The notes: a model not told the origin generated them from the sequence alone. A stretch of 43,181 nt of DNA from JAMOBE01 sp039908285 (GCA_039908285.1 JAMOBE010000025.1:1-43181); one strand, 5' to 3'; shown: positions 16,239 to 25,119, counted from the stretch's first letter. Made by a program: numbers and translations.

Positions 16239-16870
16239 GGCGGCGCTTCAACCCCGCGGTCATTGCAACCCTCCTGGCGATGGTGATCGCGCTGGTGGGG
16301 GCGGGGATCGCCCTGTATCCGGTGGAGGTTGGCCACGCGCCGCCGGAGACTTCCGCGTCGACGCCCGCTCCCGCACCTGCGCCAGAATCACCCCCGTCCC
16401 CCCCTCCGCCGCCCCCCGGCGACGAGGCTTTGTTCACCAGTGCGTTCATTGACGGCGTCACGCTGCTGCGGGAGGGTCGGGCCGACGCGGCGCTGGCGAT
16501 GTTCGAGGCGGCCCGCAGCCGCAGGCCCCACTCGGCGGCGGTGTGGACCAACATCGGCTTCGCCCAGCTTGCCCGCGAAGACCACGCGGCGGCGGTTGAG
16601 TCCTTTCAGACGGCCCTCAACATCAACTCCCGGCAGGTCAACGCCTTCTATGGCCTGGCCGTGGCCCTGGAGGCGAAGGGTGACCTGGAGGCGGCGCTCG
16701 GAGCCATGCGCACCTATCTCCACTTGGCGCCACAGGACACCGAGTTCTACCGCAACGCCACGGGGGCGGTGTGGGAATGGGGTGAGCGGCTGAAGGCCGA
16801 ACGGGCGAATGCGCCCCCCCCTCCATCCGATCCGCCGGCCCAGCCCCAGCCGGGGGAGACCGGTCGGTGA
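16235..16870 (+). CDS. Membrane-anchored TPR protein
   Basis: 211 residues: one N-terminal membrane anchor (about 6-30), a Pro/Ala-rich linker (about 35-60), about three tetratricopeptide repeats (GVTLLREGRADAALAMFE, NIGFAQLAREDHAAAVES, GLAVALEAKGDLEAALGAM) and a Pro-rich tail. The TPR domain should face the periplasm. Set between ResB-like and ResA-like genes, it may handle apocytochromes as the TPR part of CcmI/CycH does in system I; this is inference from context. The ATG overlaps the ResB stop and the stop overlaps the next GTG start. Confidence 0.85.
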   Translation: MRRRFNPAVIATLLAMVIALVGAGIALYPVEVGHAPPETSASTPAPAPAPESPPSPPPPPPGDEALFTSAFIDGVTLLREGRADAALAMFEAARSRRPHSAAVWTNIGFAQLAREDHAAAVESFQTALNINSRQVNAFYGLAVALEAKGDLEAALGAMRTYLHLAPQDTEFYRNATGAVWEWGERLKAERANAPPPPSDPPAQPQPGETGR

Positions 16871-17388
16871 GGGGGGCCCGTGCCGCCCTGCTGCTGCCCG
16901 CCCTGCTGGTGGCGCTGCTGCTTGCCGGCTGCGACGATGGTCCGCGGGCCCGCGAGGGGGCGGGCCTGGTTCCGGGGAGTCCGGCCGGCCTGGTGATGGA
17001 CCGGCTGGATGGTGGCAGCGAGTCCCTCGACCACTACCGGGGGCGGGTGGTGGTGCTGAACGTCTGGGCCACCTGGTGCGGTCCCTGCCGGTTGGAGATG
17101 CCCGGGCTGCAGTGGCTGGCCGGCGCCCTCGATCCGGCCCGGCATGTGGTCCTCGGCTTGTCCATAGACGAGACTCCGGCGCTGGTGGGTGAGTATCTGC
17201 GGGAGCGCGGCATCACCTTCGCCCGCCACATCGACCGCGGTGGTCGCCGTTTCCGCGAGCGGATGGCCCTGCCGGCGTTGCCACTCACCCTCATTCTCGG
17301 CCGGGATGGCGCGGTGGTGTGGTCGGTGCAGGGGCGGCGCGAGTGGGGAGACCCGGACGTGGCCACATGGGTGCGGGGGTTCCAGTAA
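16867..17388 (+). CDS. TlpA/ResA-like thioredoxin-fold lipoprotein
   Basis: 173 residues starting at GTG, which overlaps the upstream TGA. A lipobox LLAGC (Cys22) predicts a membrane-anchored periplasmic lipoprotein. The thioredoxin fold has the redox motif WCGPC (Cys71, Cys74) in NVWATWCGPCRLEMPG and the cis-proline segment ALPLTLILGRDG. ResA/CcmG-type proteins reduce the CXXCH cysteines before heme attachment, a job the 24 heme sites of this locus would need. Its context after the ResB-like and TPR genes supports that role. Residue pattern and position are strong; the substrate is inferred. Confidence 0.9.
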   Translation: MRGARAALLLPALLVALLLAGCDDGPRAREGAGLVPGSPAGLVMDRLDGGSESLDHYRGRVVVLNVWATWCGPCRLEMPGLQWLAGALDPARHVVLGLSIDETPALVGEYLRERGITFARHIDRGGRRFRERMALPALPLTLILGRDGAVVWSVQGRREWGDPDVATWVRGFQ

Positions 17389-18752
17389 TGCCGTCCCGTT
17401 CCCTCCAGACGCAGCTTTTCCGAGTCCAGCTTGGGACGGCGCTGGTGTTCCTGACCATCGCGCTGGTGTTCTGCTGGCGCATGACCCTGGTGGATCAGGC
17501 CATCGAGCGGCATGTGGCCCTGACCGCGCAGATGAACGTGCTCCATCATGTCATCGAGGTGGCCGACATGGCGCCGGACGAGGCCGCCAGCGCCGAGAAA
17601 AGGGAGCACCTGCGGTCCCGTATCTACCGACATCTGGAGTCCCTGGCCCCCCCCCTGGACCCGGCGACGCTCGACCTCGCCAATCTCGCCGGCCGGGCGC
17701 TCCGTTCCGGGGGCGAGGAGGCGCGTCGTCTGCGGGAGCGTCGCACCGAGGCGGAGCAGCGCTATGAGGATCTGGAACTGGCCGCCCGCGACGCCGAGGT
17801 CGACTATCGAGCCCAGCTCGTGTGGGTCGGAATCGCCTGGGCGTCGATCCTGGTTCTGCCGCTGGTGCTGGCGGCGTGGCCGCTGCGGCTGTCGCGGGAG
17901 GTGATCGCCGCCATTCATCGCCTGGGCGGCAAGGTGGAACTCGGCCGGCGGACGGGTGACGCTCGCGGGGTGTCCATCGACCGCAGCGACGAGGTGGGGC
18001 GGCTCGGAACCGCCATCGACGAGATGTTCCGCACCCTGCGTCAGCGCGAGGAGGAGGCCTCCCTGGCCAGGCAGCTCTGGCGGGAGCAGCAGAAGCTCGG
18101 CGACATCATCAACATCATCGGCGGCATCGCCCACGAGATCGCCAATCCCCTGTCGATCATCCTCGCCAGCCTGGAGGCGCAGAACCGCCCGTGCGCCACG
18201 TGCACCATGGACGGTGGCGAGGCCTCGCCGGTCCGCGAGGGCCTGTCGCGCATCCATGCCCTGCTCCAGGACCTTACCGCCTTCACGACGGGGGATCACG
18301 ACGTGGACATGGTGGACGTGAACGGGGTCATCCGGGGCGTGCTGCGGATCATCCAGCTTGACGATCGCCTGCGGGCGAGCCGGTTCGAGGCCAGCCTCGA
18401 GCAGACTCTTCCCGCGGTCCGGTTCTCCTCGCCGTTGCTGACGCTGGTGATGTTCTCCATGATGTCGGACACCGCGTCGGTGCTGCACGGAACCCAGGGA
18501 GAGCTTCGGGTCGTCACCACGGCGGATGGCGAGACCCTCTCCATCCTCGCCCGGGCTCGGCGGACCGATGCCGCGGCTGCCGTGGTGCCAGACCGCGAGC
18601 CGGGACAGGCGGCCGACGAGGAATCATCGACTCTGGTGTCCATGAGTCGCGTGGTGCAGGCTTATGGGGGTACATTGACGGCGGAGCCCGACGATATCTC
18701 GGCCAGGGCGTATCGGCTTTCACTGCCTCTGCACGGCTCGGGAGGGGAGTAG
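17388..18752 (+). CDS. Membrane histidine kinase homologue with eroded ATPase domain
   Basis: 454 residues: two membrane segments (about 12-32 and 145-165), a periplasmic sensor of about 110 residues, a HAMP-like linker, and a dimerisation domain with GGIAHEIANPLS (phospho-acceptor His249). The catalytic domain has lost its signatures: where N-box residues belong the sequence reads TLVMFSMMSDTASVL, and no DxGxG, FxPF or GTGLGL motif can be found. A CATC motif (Cys269, Cys272) sits just after the H-box. It may receive phosphate from the intact kinase encoded next, or act as a redox-sensing partner; both are inference. Start at the ATG overlapping TAA of the preceding gene. Confidence 0.85.
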   Translation: MPSRSLQTQLFRVQLGTALVFLTIALVFCWRMTLVDQAIERHVALTAQMNVLHHVIEVADMAPDEAASAEKREHLRSRIYRHLESLAPPLDPATLDLANLAGRALRSGGEEARRLRERRTEAEQRYEDLELAARDAEVDYRAQLVWVGIAWASILVLPLVLAAWPLRLSREVIAAIHRLGGKVELGRRTGDARGVSIDRSDEVGRLGTAIDEMFRTLRQREEEASLARQLWREQQKLGDIINIIGGIAHEIANPLSIILASLEAQNRPCATCTMDGGEASPVREGLSRIHALLQDLTAFTTGDHDVDMVDVNGVIRGVLRIIQLDDRLRASRFEASLEQTLPAVRFSSPLLTLVMFSMMSDTASVLHGTQGELRVVTTADGETLSILARARRTDAAAAVVPDREPGQAADEESSTLVSMSRVVQAYGGTLTAEPDDISARAYRLSLPLHGSGGE

Positions 18753-20243
18753 ATGTTCCTGCGGCTCAGACATTCGCTGATCCAGCGGGCCTACCTGCTG
18801 TTCGGAGCGGTGACGCTGCTGCTGATCGTCGAGGTGGTCCTTGGCGTGCGCATGCAGCGTGACTCCGAGGCGGAGGCCGAGAACCTGGCCAACATCTATC
18901 GCCGGGCTCAGGTGCTGATCATCGCCGCCAGCAATATCAACGACTTCGTCTTCGACCTCAATTTCCGCGACCGGATCGACATGGGTCTGCCGGAGACGCT
19001 GGCCCACTGGCATACCCGCCTGGTCAAGATGATGCCGATCGCCATCGAGGCGCGCCGTCTTGGCCACACCCTGCCGGAGCCATCCCTGGAGCAGTTGACG
19101 ACCCTTTCGACCCAGCTCCAGCACTCGCCCAGTCCCGATGCCATCGAGGGATTCGTCCGCGACACCCTGACCGTCGCCGAGTCACTGGCCAGCGAGGTGC
19201 TGACTCTGCTGGTTGGTCTCGAGAACTCCCGCAACGAGCAGGCACGCCGGGTCGAGAGTACCCATCGCCGCTATACCCTGATGATGCTGGCGGCGGGTGT
19301 CGCCGTGGCCCTGCTCATCACGGTGGCGTCGTGGCAGTTCCTCATCAACCTGATCCGGGGTCTGCGCGCCCTTGGCGACAAGGCGGTGCTCATCGCCTGC
19401 GGGGACGACTTCGGCCAGCCGCTGCCGACGGGCCGCGAGGACGAACTGGGCGAGGTCATGCGCGCCGTCAACATCATGGCCCAGCGTCTGGTGGATCGCG
19501 ATCGTCAGATCGACGAACTGCGGCTGCGCTTCGGCCAGCAGGAGAAGATGATGGCTCTCGGCACCTTCGCCGCCGGCATGGCGCACGAGATCGGCAATCC
19601 GATCCAGGCCATCACCGCCCTCTGCTATCACCTGCGCGAACAGGTGGTCGAGGATGGGGACCGCGACGAAGAGGGGGAGAAGCGCCGCGAGGCCATCCTT
19701 TACACGGTCGACACCATTTCCTCCAATGCCGAGCGCCTGGCGCGCACCGTGGCCGAGGTGCGGGAGTACGCCTACCCGAACCGCCCGGAAAAGGAGCCGG
19801 TGGACCTCAACGACCTGGTCCGCAGGACGGTGGCGCTGATGAGCTACGATCCACGGCTCAAGCGCCACGCCGTCGAGGTGCGCTGCGAGGCGCAGGACTC
19901 GGTCGTCAATGCGGTGTCGGACCATCTGGTCCAGGTGCTGCTCAACCTCCTCATCAATGCCGCCGACGCCATGGAGGGTCGCCCGGGCGCCATCCGGATC
20001 AGTACCGAGGACCGGCCGGCTGGCAGCGTCGCCGTCGCCGTCGCCGACAGCGGCGTCGGCATGTCGGCCGAAGTGCTCAGGCGGGCGTTCGAGCCCTTCT
20101 TCACCACGAAGCCTCACAACCGGGGGACGGGCCTTGGGCTTGCCATCTGCCGCTCCATCGCCGACGAGCACGACGTCACCATCGGGGTGACCAGCGAGCC
20201 CAACGTCGGCACGACCGTTCTTCTCGAAATTCCGCGGGGGTGA
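18753..20243 (+). CDS. Membrane sensor histidine kinase
   Basis: 496 residues: membrane segments near 15-33 and 175-195, a helical periplasmic sensor, a HAMP linker (about 196-250), an H-box with MAHEIGNP (His278) and a full HATPase domain with LLNLLINAADAM (N), DSGVGM (G1), FEPFFTTK (F) and GTGLGLAICR (G2). It belongs to the NtrB-like class that pairs with sigma-54 regulators. It begins directly after the stop of the eroded kinase and ends 3 bases before the NtrC-type gene, so it is the likely phosphodonor for that regulator. The sensed signal is unknown; the position suggests redox or electron-acceptor status. Confidence 0.93.
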   Translation: MFLRLRHSLIQRAYLLFGAVTLLLIVEVVLGVRMQRDSEAEAENLANIYRRAQVLIIAASNINDFVFDLNFRDRIDMGLPETLAHWHTRLVKMMPIAIEARRLGHTLPEPSLEQLTTLSTQLQHSPSPDAIEGFVRDTLTVAESLASEVLTLLVGLENSRNEQARRVESTHRRYTLMMLAAGVAVALLITVASWQFLINLIRGLRALGDKAVLIACGDDFGQPLPTGREDELGEVMRAVNIMAQRLVDRDRQIDELRLRFGQQEKMMALGTFAAGMAHEIGNPIQAITALCYHLREQVVEDGDRDEEGEKRREAILYTVDTISSNAERLARTVAEVREYAYPNRPEKEPVDLNDLVRRTVALMSYDPRLKRHAVEVRCEAQDSVVNAVSDHLVQVLLNLLINAADAMEGRPGAIRISTEDRPAGSVAVAVADSGVGMSAEVLRRAFEPFFTTKPHNRGTGLGLAICRSIADEHDVTIGVTSEPNVGTTVLLEIPRG

Positions 20244-20246
20244 TCG

Positions 20247-21605
20247 ATGAAGGTTCTGATCGTCGAGGACGAAACCGCGTTCCGCCAGGTCGTGGTGGCG
20301 CAGATGCAGAAGGACGGCATCGACGCCGTCGGCGTTTCGCTCGGCCGCGAGGGATTGGACGAACTCGGGCGTGGTGACTACGACATGGTGGTCACCGATC
20401 TCCGGCTGCCCGACATCGACGGCCTCGAGGTGATCAAGGAGATGCACTCCCGCGGCAGCGAGATCCCGGTGCTGCTGATGACCGCCTATGCCTCGGTGGC
20501 CACCGCGGTGACCGCCCTGCAGTCGGGCGCCGCCGACTACGTCATCAAGCCGGTGCGCGTCCCCGACCTGATCCGCCGCGTGCGGCAGATCCACGAACTG
20601 GACCAGCTCAAGCGGGAAAACACCCTGCTGCGCCAGATCGTCCAGCAGGACGTGAAGAACTACTGGCTGCCGGATACCCCCGGGGCGCGACGGGTCAAGC
20701 ACGCGGTGACCAAGATCAGCGGCTCCGATATCACGGTGCTGGTCACCGGCGAGTCGGGCACCGGCAAGGGCATGACCGCCAAGCTCATCCACTCCCTCAG
20801 CGCCCGCTGCGACAAACCCCTCGTGCAGGTGAACTGCGGCGCCATTCCCGACACCCTGGTGGAAAGCGAGCTGTTCGGTCACGTCAAGGGCGCCTTCACC
20901 GGGGCCGACAAAGCCAACGACGGGCTGTTCGTCAGCGCCAACGGCGGCACCCTGTTTCTGGACGAGATCGGCGAACTGCCGCTCAACATCCAGGTCAAGC
21001 TGCTGCACGCCATCGAGGAGAAGGTGGTGCGTCCGGTGGGGGCGAACCGCGGCCGCGAGGTCGACGTCCGCATCATCGCCGCCACCAATCGCAACCTGGA
21101 AACCATGGTCCAGGAGGGCACCTTCCGCACCGACCTGTTCTATCGCCTCAACGTCTTCCAGATCACCATCCCGGCGTTGCGGGAGCAGAAGGAAGTCATC
21201 CCGAGCGCGGTGGACTTCATCCTGAATCGCTTCCGCACCCTCCACAAGCGCAAGGTGCAGGTGGCGGACGACGCCATGGACGCGATGCAGGCCTATTCCT
21301 GGCCGGGCAATCTGCGCGAACTGGAAAACGTGCTGGAGCGGGCGCTGCTGCTCTGCGACAACGGGATCATCTCGCCCGCCGAGCTTCCTCCGTCCATCGT
21401 CGGTCACGCCTCGGCACCCGCGGCCACGACCTTCGACATCGCGGGCGGCAGTGCCGTCGGGTTCCGTGAGCGGGTGGCGGCCTTCGAACGCCAGCTCATC
21501 CTCCAGGCCATCGAGGAGGCGGGAGGGGATCGACGGGTGGCCGCCCGCAATCTGGGGGTCGGGTTGTCCACTCTCTATCGCAAGCTTGAGGAACTCGCGC
21601 CGTGA
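20247..21605 (+). CDS. NtrC-family sigma-54-dependent response regulator
   Basis: 452 residues in three domains. The receiver (1-120) has acidic D8/E9, phospho-acceptor D51, T79 and K101. The AAA+ domain (about 140-375) has Walker A GESGTGKG (168-175), the sigma-54 contact loop GAFTGA (215-220) and Walker B TLFLDEIGEL. The C-terminal Fis-type helix-turn-helix includes RRVAARNLGVGLSTLYRKL. Intact GAFTGA means it should open sigma-54 promoters. Two such promoters (3721 and 7865) lie in this same locus and share upstream half-sites, so autogenous control of the cytochrome operon is the simplest reading. ATG at 20247, 3 bases after the kinase stop. Confidence 0.95.
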   Translation: MKVLIVEDETAFRQVVVAQMQKDGIDAVGVSLGREGLDELGRGDYDMVVTDLRLPDIDGLEVIKEMHSRGSEIPVLLMTAYASVATAVTALQSGAADYVIKPVRVPDLIRRVRQIHELDQLKRENTLLRQIVQQDVKNYWLPDTPGARRVKHAVTKISGSDITVLVTGESGTGKGMTAKLIHSLSARCDKPLVQVNCGAIPDTLVESELFGHVKGAFTGADKANDGLFVSANGGTLFLDEIGELPLNIQVKLLHAIEEKVVRPVGANRGREVDVRIIAATNRNLETMVQEGTFRTDLFYRLNVFQITIPALREQKEVIPSAVDFILNRFRTLHKRKVQVADDAMDAMQAYSWPGNLRELENVLERALLLCDNGIISPAELPPSIVGHASAPAATTFDIAGGSAVGFRERVAAFERQLILQAIEEAGGDRRVAARNLGVGLSTLYRKLEELAP

Positions 21606-21651
21606 CCGGCGCGGGGACCACCATACCAATGATCCTGTGAGGAGATATTTC

Positions 21652-22260
21652 ATGAAAGCACTGCTGCGGGCGGCCATTATGGTCGCCGTCATGGGGGGAG
21701 CGGCGCAGGGGGCCCTTGCCGCCGACAAGGCGGCCGACAAGGCAGCCGCCGACAAGGCGGCCGCCGACAAGGCGCGTCCGCCTGGTGCATCCGAGCTTCG
21801 CGCCAGTGCGGAGAAGGGCAATGCCGCCGCCCAGAACAATCTGGCGGTGAACTACGCCACCGGCAACGGGGTTCCCAAGGACATGGCGGAGGCTGCCCGG
21901 TGGTACGCAAAGGCAGCCGAGCAGGGCTATGCCATTGCTCAGCATAGTCTGGGCGGCATGTACGAAAACGGCAACGGGGTGTCAAAGGATCTGTCGACGG
22001 CCGGCGTATGGTACTCGCTGGCGGCGGAACAGGGGGACCCGTGGGCCCAGTTGTCGCTGGCCGAGCTTAATACCAACCCCGCCTTTGCCAAGGGCGACCC
22101 GGCCGTGGCCTATCGCTGGCTGCTGGTGGCCTCCCGCTCCGCTGACAAGGAGGCCAAGGCGGCCGCCGAAGCCGCGGCGAAAAAGCTTGGTCCCAAGCTC
22201 AGCCAGGCCGCCCGCACCACCGCCGAACTGGCGGCCAAGGCGTGGCGCCCGAACCAGTAG
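21652..22260 (+). CDS. Exported Sel1-repeat protein
   Basis: 202 residues. A signal peptide (1-23, ALAA) is followed by a short ADKAA repeat made by duplicated GCCGACAAGGCG-type codons (21719-21773). At least two clear Sel1-like repeats follow (AQNNLAVNYATGNGVPKDMAEAARWYAKAAEQG and AQHSLGGMYENGNGVSKDLSTAGVWYSLAAEQG), then partial ones. Sel1 repeats are protein-docking helices, often tied to envelope assembly or signalling. GGAG lies 7 bases before the ATG. It is the last gene of the block, 46 bases after the regulator, and is followed by a terminator-like hairpin; no own promoter was seen. Confidence 0.88.
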   Translation: MKALLRAAIMVAVMGGAAQGALAADKAADKAAADKAAADKARPPGASELRASAEKGNAAAQNNLAVNYATGNGVPKDMAEAARWYAKAAEQGYAIAQHSLGGMYENGNGVSKDLSTAGVWYSLAAEQGDPWAQLSLAELNTNPAFAKGDPAVAYRWLLVASRSADKEAKAAAEAAAKKLGPKLSQAARTTAELAAKAWRPNQ

Positions 22261-22273
22261 GGCACTTCGATAA

Positions 22274-22307
22274 AGCCCTCTCCCCCCTGAAAGGGGGGGA
22301 GAGGGCT
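22274..22307. terminator. GC-rich hairpin between convergent genes, copy 1 of a dispersed palindrome
   Basis: AGCCCTCTCCCCCC (22274-22287) pairs with the GGGGGG-AGAGGGCT arm ending at 22307 around a short TGAAA loop. There is no long T-run. It lies between the Sel1 gene and the convergent radical SAM gene. The same CCCTCTCCCC/GGGGAGAGGG core recurs at 30344 and 43134, so it is also a REP-like repeat. Confidence 0.6.
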
Positions 22308-22364
22308 GTCGATGGTTCCAATGCCAGTGCACCTTACCTTCACCCGATTGCCCTGGGGCGCTCC

Positions 22365-23732
22365 TCAGGTTTCCCCGGTATCGTACATGAACAGCGGGTT
22401 CATGATGCGCAGGTACTTTTCCGATGCCGGCAGGCGGCGGGGCCTTTTCCTGCCGCCGGTGATCGCGTCGTAATAGTGCCTGACCGTCGCGTCGGGCATC
22501 GACGTCATGTTGACGACCAGTTCCCAGTAAAGATTGTTGAGCCCGCGAATGTACTCGTACTCATCGACAATGAGTCCCCGTTCCCTGGCCCGGTCATAGA
22601 TCCGGGTAGCCGGCAGCGGCGTCAGGTAGCTCAGCTTGATGCAGTCCGAGAGCTGATTGCGGTCGACGAAGTCGATCATCGCCCGATAATCAGACTCGGT
22701 CTCCTCCTCGAAGCCGATGATCAGATTGATGGCCGGCCGAACACCATGCTTGCGCAACAGGGCGATGGCCCGCTCGGTCTGGGCGACGCTGATGCCCTTG
22801 TCGATGGCGTCCAGCACGGTCTGGCTCGCGGACTCGACGCCGGTGGAGACGCAGATCAGTCCATTGTGACGACCCGCCTCCAGTCGCTCCGCGTCGATTT
22901 CGTCGATGCGGGACTGGGCGACGAACTGGAAATCCAGGCCACGGCGCTCCTTCTCCTTCAGAAATGAGAAGAAATACTTTTTCACCTGCATGAAGTTCTC
23001 GTCAACGAAATAGAACCGCCGCAGGCCGTGGTTCTCGATGATATACTGGATCTCGTCCATCACCACTCCGGGATCGACGGCGCCGATGCCGTCGCCCATG
23101 AACTTGTAGCAGAAGCTGCAACTGGCCCGGCAGCCGCGCGAGGCCATCACCTCCCAGCCTTCGTCCACCTCCCGGCAGAACCCCGCGTAGAACCCCACGT
23201 CGAACCGCGAGAAGTCCTTGCGCGACAGGTGGTCGAGCCGTCGCATGCGCTTCGCCCGTTTCCCCTGCGCGCGGCCATCACGGACACTGAACACGCCATC
23301 CATCTCGGGGTGGCGGTCTCCGGCGCGCAGGGCCTTCACCAGGGCGGGAAAAGTAACTTCGCCCTCGCCGTGGACGACAAGGTCGCAGGGGGCGCGCTCG
23401 ACGATCAGCTCGGGCAGCGCCGACGGCAGCGACCCGCCATAGACGATCACGCTGTCGGGGCTTCTGGCGCGGATGATGTTGGAGTAGACGGCCGTGGCGT
23501 CCAGGTGACGATTGCCCAGCATGAGACTGAAGCCGTAGATGGCCGGCTCGTCGGGCATGAGGCGGATGAAGGTGTCCACCTGATCCTCCGGAGGAACCGG
23601 CGTCAGGTCGATGATCAGCGGCTCGATGCCATGGTGAAGACAGGTGTTGGCGATGACGCTCAACCCCATGGGAAACATGATGGTGTTGGTGGTGCGCGAG
23701 ACGTTGACGAGGACGACAGGGTAGTGTCGCAT
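22365..23732 (-). CDS. Cobalamin-binding-type radical SAM protein
   Basis: 455 residues. The N-terminal 140 residues look like a B12-binding fold (NTIMFPMGLSVIANTCLHHG; YGGSLPSALPELI). The radical SAM core follows, with its 4Fe-4S motif CRASCSFC (Cys201, Cys205, Cys208) and FVDENF and GFEEETESDY strands. Members of this class methylate or rearrange unreactive carbons; the substrate here is unknown. It reads divergently from the glycosyltransferase cluster, so a role in modifying a surface sugar or lipid is possible. The start was set at the ATG with GGAGG 11 bases upstream. Upstream in-frame sequence is compositionally unlike protein and overlaps the divergent promoter region. Confidence 0.85.
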   Translation of the reverse strand: MRHYPVVLVNVSRTTNTIMFPMGLSVIANTCLHHGIEPLIIDLTPVPPEDQVDTFIRLMPDEPAIYGFSLMLGNRHLDATAVYSNIIRARSPDSVIVYGGSLPSALPELIVERAPCDLVVHGEGEVTFPALVKALRAGDRHPEMDGVFSVRDGRAQGKRAKRMRRLDHLSRKDFSRFDVGFYAGFCREVDEGWEVMASRGCRASCSFCYKFMGDGIGAVDPGVVMDEIQYIIENHGLRRFYFVDENFMQVKKYFFSFLKEKERRGLDFQFVAQSRIDEIDAERLEAGRHNGLICVSTGVESASQTVLDAIDKGISVAQTERAIALLRKHGVRPAINLIIGFEEETESDYRAMIDFVDRNQLSDCIKLSYLTPLPATRIYDRARERGLIVDEYEYIRGLNNLYWELVVNMTSMPDATVRHYYDAITGGRKRPRRLPASEKYLRIMNPLFMYDTGET

Positions 23733-23901
23733 CGTATGCCGTTCCTCCAGGCTACCGCCGCGGCACTGTCGGGCAGCCGTGGTGGGGATGTCAACATCGG
23801 CGAGTTGCCGCGGGGGCGCTCGCGGCGCGAAAGGTCTTTGAATGGGAAACCGCCGTTCACTATAGTCGTTTTCCCGGCACCGCGGCATATCGGAAAACGC
23901 C

Positions 23902-25119
23902 ATGGGCATTCTGAGTATCTGTATCCCGACCCGCAACAGAGCCGATCTTCTGGAACGGCACCTGCGGCATATTGCCACATTCAAATCACACAAGTATGAA
24001 ATCATCGTCTCGGACAATTGTTCGTCCGACCACACGCCGGAAACGGTCGAGACGATCAGGTCTGTTCTTCCTGGGTTGCGCTACGTCCGGCAACAGGAGC
24101 CGTTGCTGGACCACGAGGTTCATTCGGCAAGCTGTGCCCTGGCCACCGGCGACTACATCATCGCGGTGTCCGACGACGACGTCCTGCAGGAGGCCGGGCT
24201 GCTGCGGGCCATCGAGATGATGGACCGGGACTCCGGCATCGTCGCCGTGTACGGGGCCCGTTTTCCCTACGACGGCGCGCGCGGCTTCGAGGAGGCGATC
24301 GCGGCCGGGATGGCCAGGACGCCGCGCACCGAAGGCATTTTCGGTCGCCAGGACATGGTGCGGATCTTCAAGACCGAGAAGCACATGACGTTGCCGATCT
24401 TCCGGCGGAGCGTGTTTCTCAATTCGCATCTGCCGATCCCGCACCTTCTTCCCTTTGATTTTCACGGCATGGCCAGGTTTATGAAATTCGGAAACATTGC
24501 CATGATCAAGGATTGCACGGCGCTCATGTGGCCGCACGATCAGCAGAATTCTGGGATAATATACCGTGACGAGACGATCAACAATACCCTCTCAGACGTC
24601 GAGATGTTCGTCGTCGATGCGCCAGAGGACTCCACTCGTGATGCGGTTGATACTCTTGGATTGCGAACGGTGGCCCATTATTTGCTGTGTTCCGACCAGG
24701 CCAGCCGGGATGGCAAATTCCTGCTGAGTCGGCAGTACTTCCTGCGCGCCCTGGGCCGGATGACGGACGGCCAAGACATCGCCCGCTCCTTTCAGGACTC
24801 CCACATGGTCTCGATGATGGCCGAGGCCCTGTCACAATTTTTCCAGGTGACGGGAGCGACGAGCGTCCTCATCTGCGAGGACAGGGCCGACTGTCGCGCC
24901 GTCGCCGACAAGTTCGCCGAGCGTCACCCCGACGTCACGATCCGGCTGATGAATGGCGAGGACATCGTCGATCGCCCCCCCCGCGACGAGGAACTGTATT
25001 TCGTCGGCGACGCGACGATCCCCAGGCGGTGCCGCCAGCGCTTCGGAGCGGCCGGCACCCGGATCCGCGCGTTGGACAACTTTCACAACGCCTGCCGCCT
25101 GGTGGATGACCCGACGTGA
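23902..25119 (+). CDS. Family 2 glycosyltransferase, copy 1
   Basis: 405 residues. The GT-A domain at the N-terminus has ILSICIPTRNRADLLERHL, IIVSDNCSSDHT and the metal-binding acidic motif SDDD (about residues 92-95). The remainder (about 250-405) is not a standard GT2 tail: it is helical, then ends in an alpha/beta stretch with TSVLICEDRADCRAV and ELYFVGDATIPRRC, shared with the next protein. It probably transfers a sugar during surface polysaccharide assembly in the cytoplasm. It is first in a plus-strand cluster, 169 bases from the divergent radical SAM gene, and its stop overlaps the next GTG start. Confidence 0.88.
   Translation: MGILSICIPTRNRADLLERHLRHIATFKSHKYEIIVSDNCSSDHTPETVETIRSVLPGLRYVRQQEPLLDHEVHSASCALATGDYIIAVSDDDVLQEAGLLRAIEMMDRDSGIVAVYGARFPYDGARGFEEAIAAGMARTPRTEGIFGRQDMVRIFKTEKHMTLPIFRRSVFLNSHLPIPHLLPFDFHGMARFMKFGNIAMIKDCTALMWPHDQQNSGIIYRDETINNTLSDVEMFVVDAPEDSTRDAVDTLGLRTVAHYLLCSDQASRDGKFLLSRQYFLRALGRMTDGQDIARSFQDSHMVSMMAEALSQFFQVTGATSVLICEDRADCRAVADKFAERHPDVTIRLMNGEDIVDRPPRDEELYFVGDATIPRRCRQRFGAAGTRIRALDNFHNACRLVDDPT

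Noticed and set aside
19182..21839. 885-codon minus-strand frame over the kinase and NtrC-type regulator genes
   Set aside because: It is antisense to two proteins with complete signature motifs and shows no recognisable domain.
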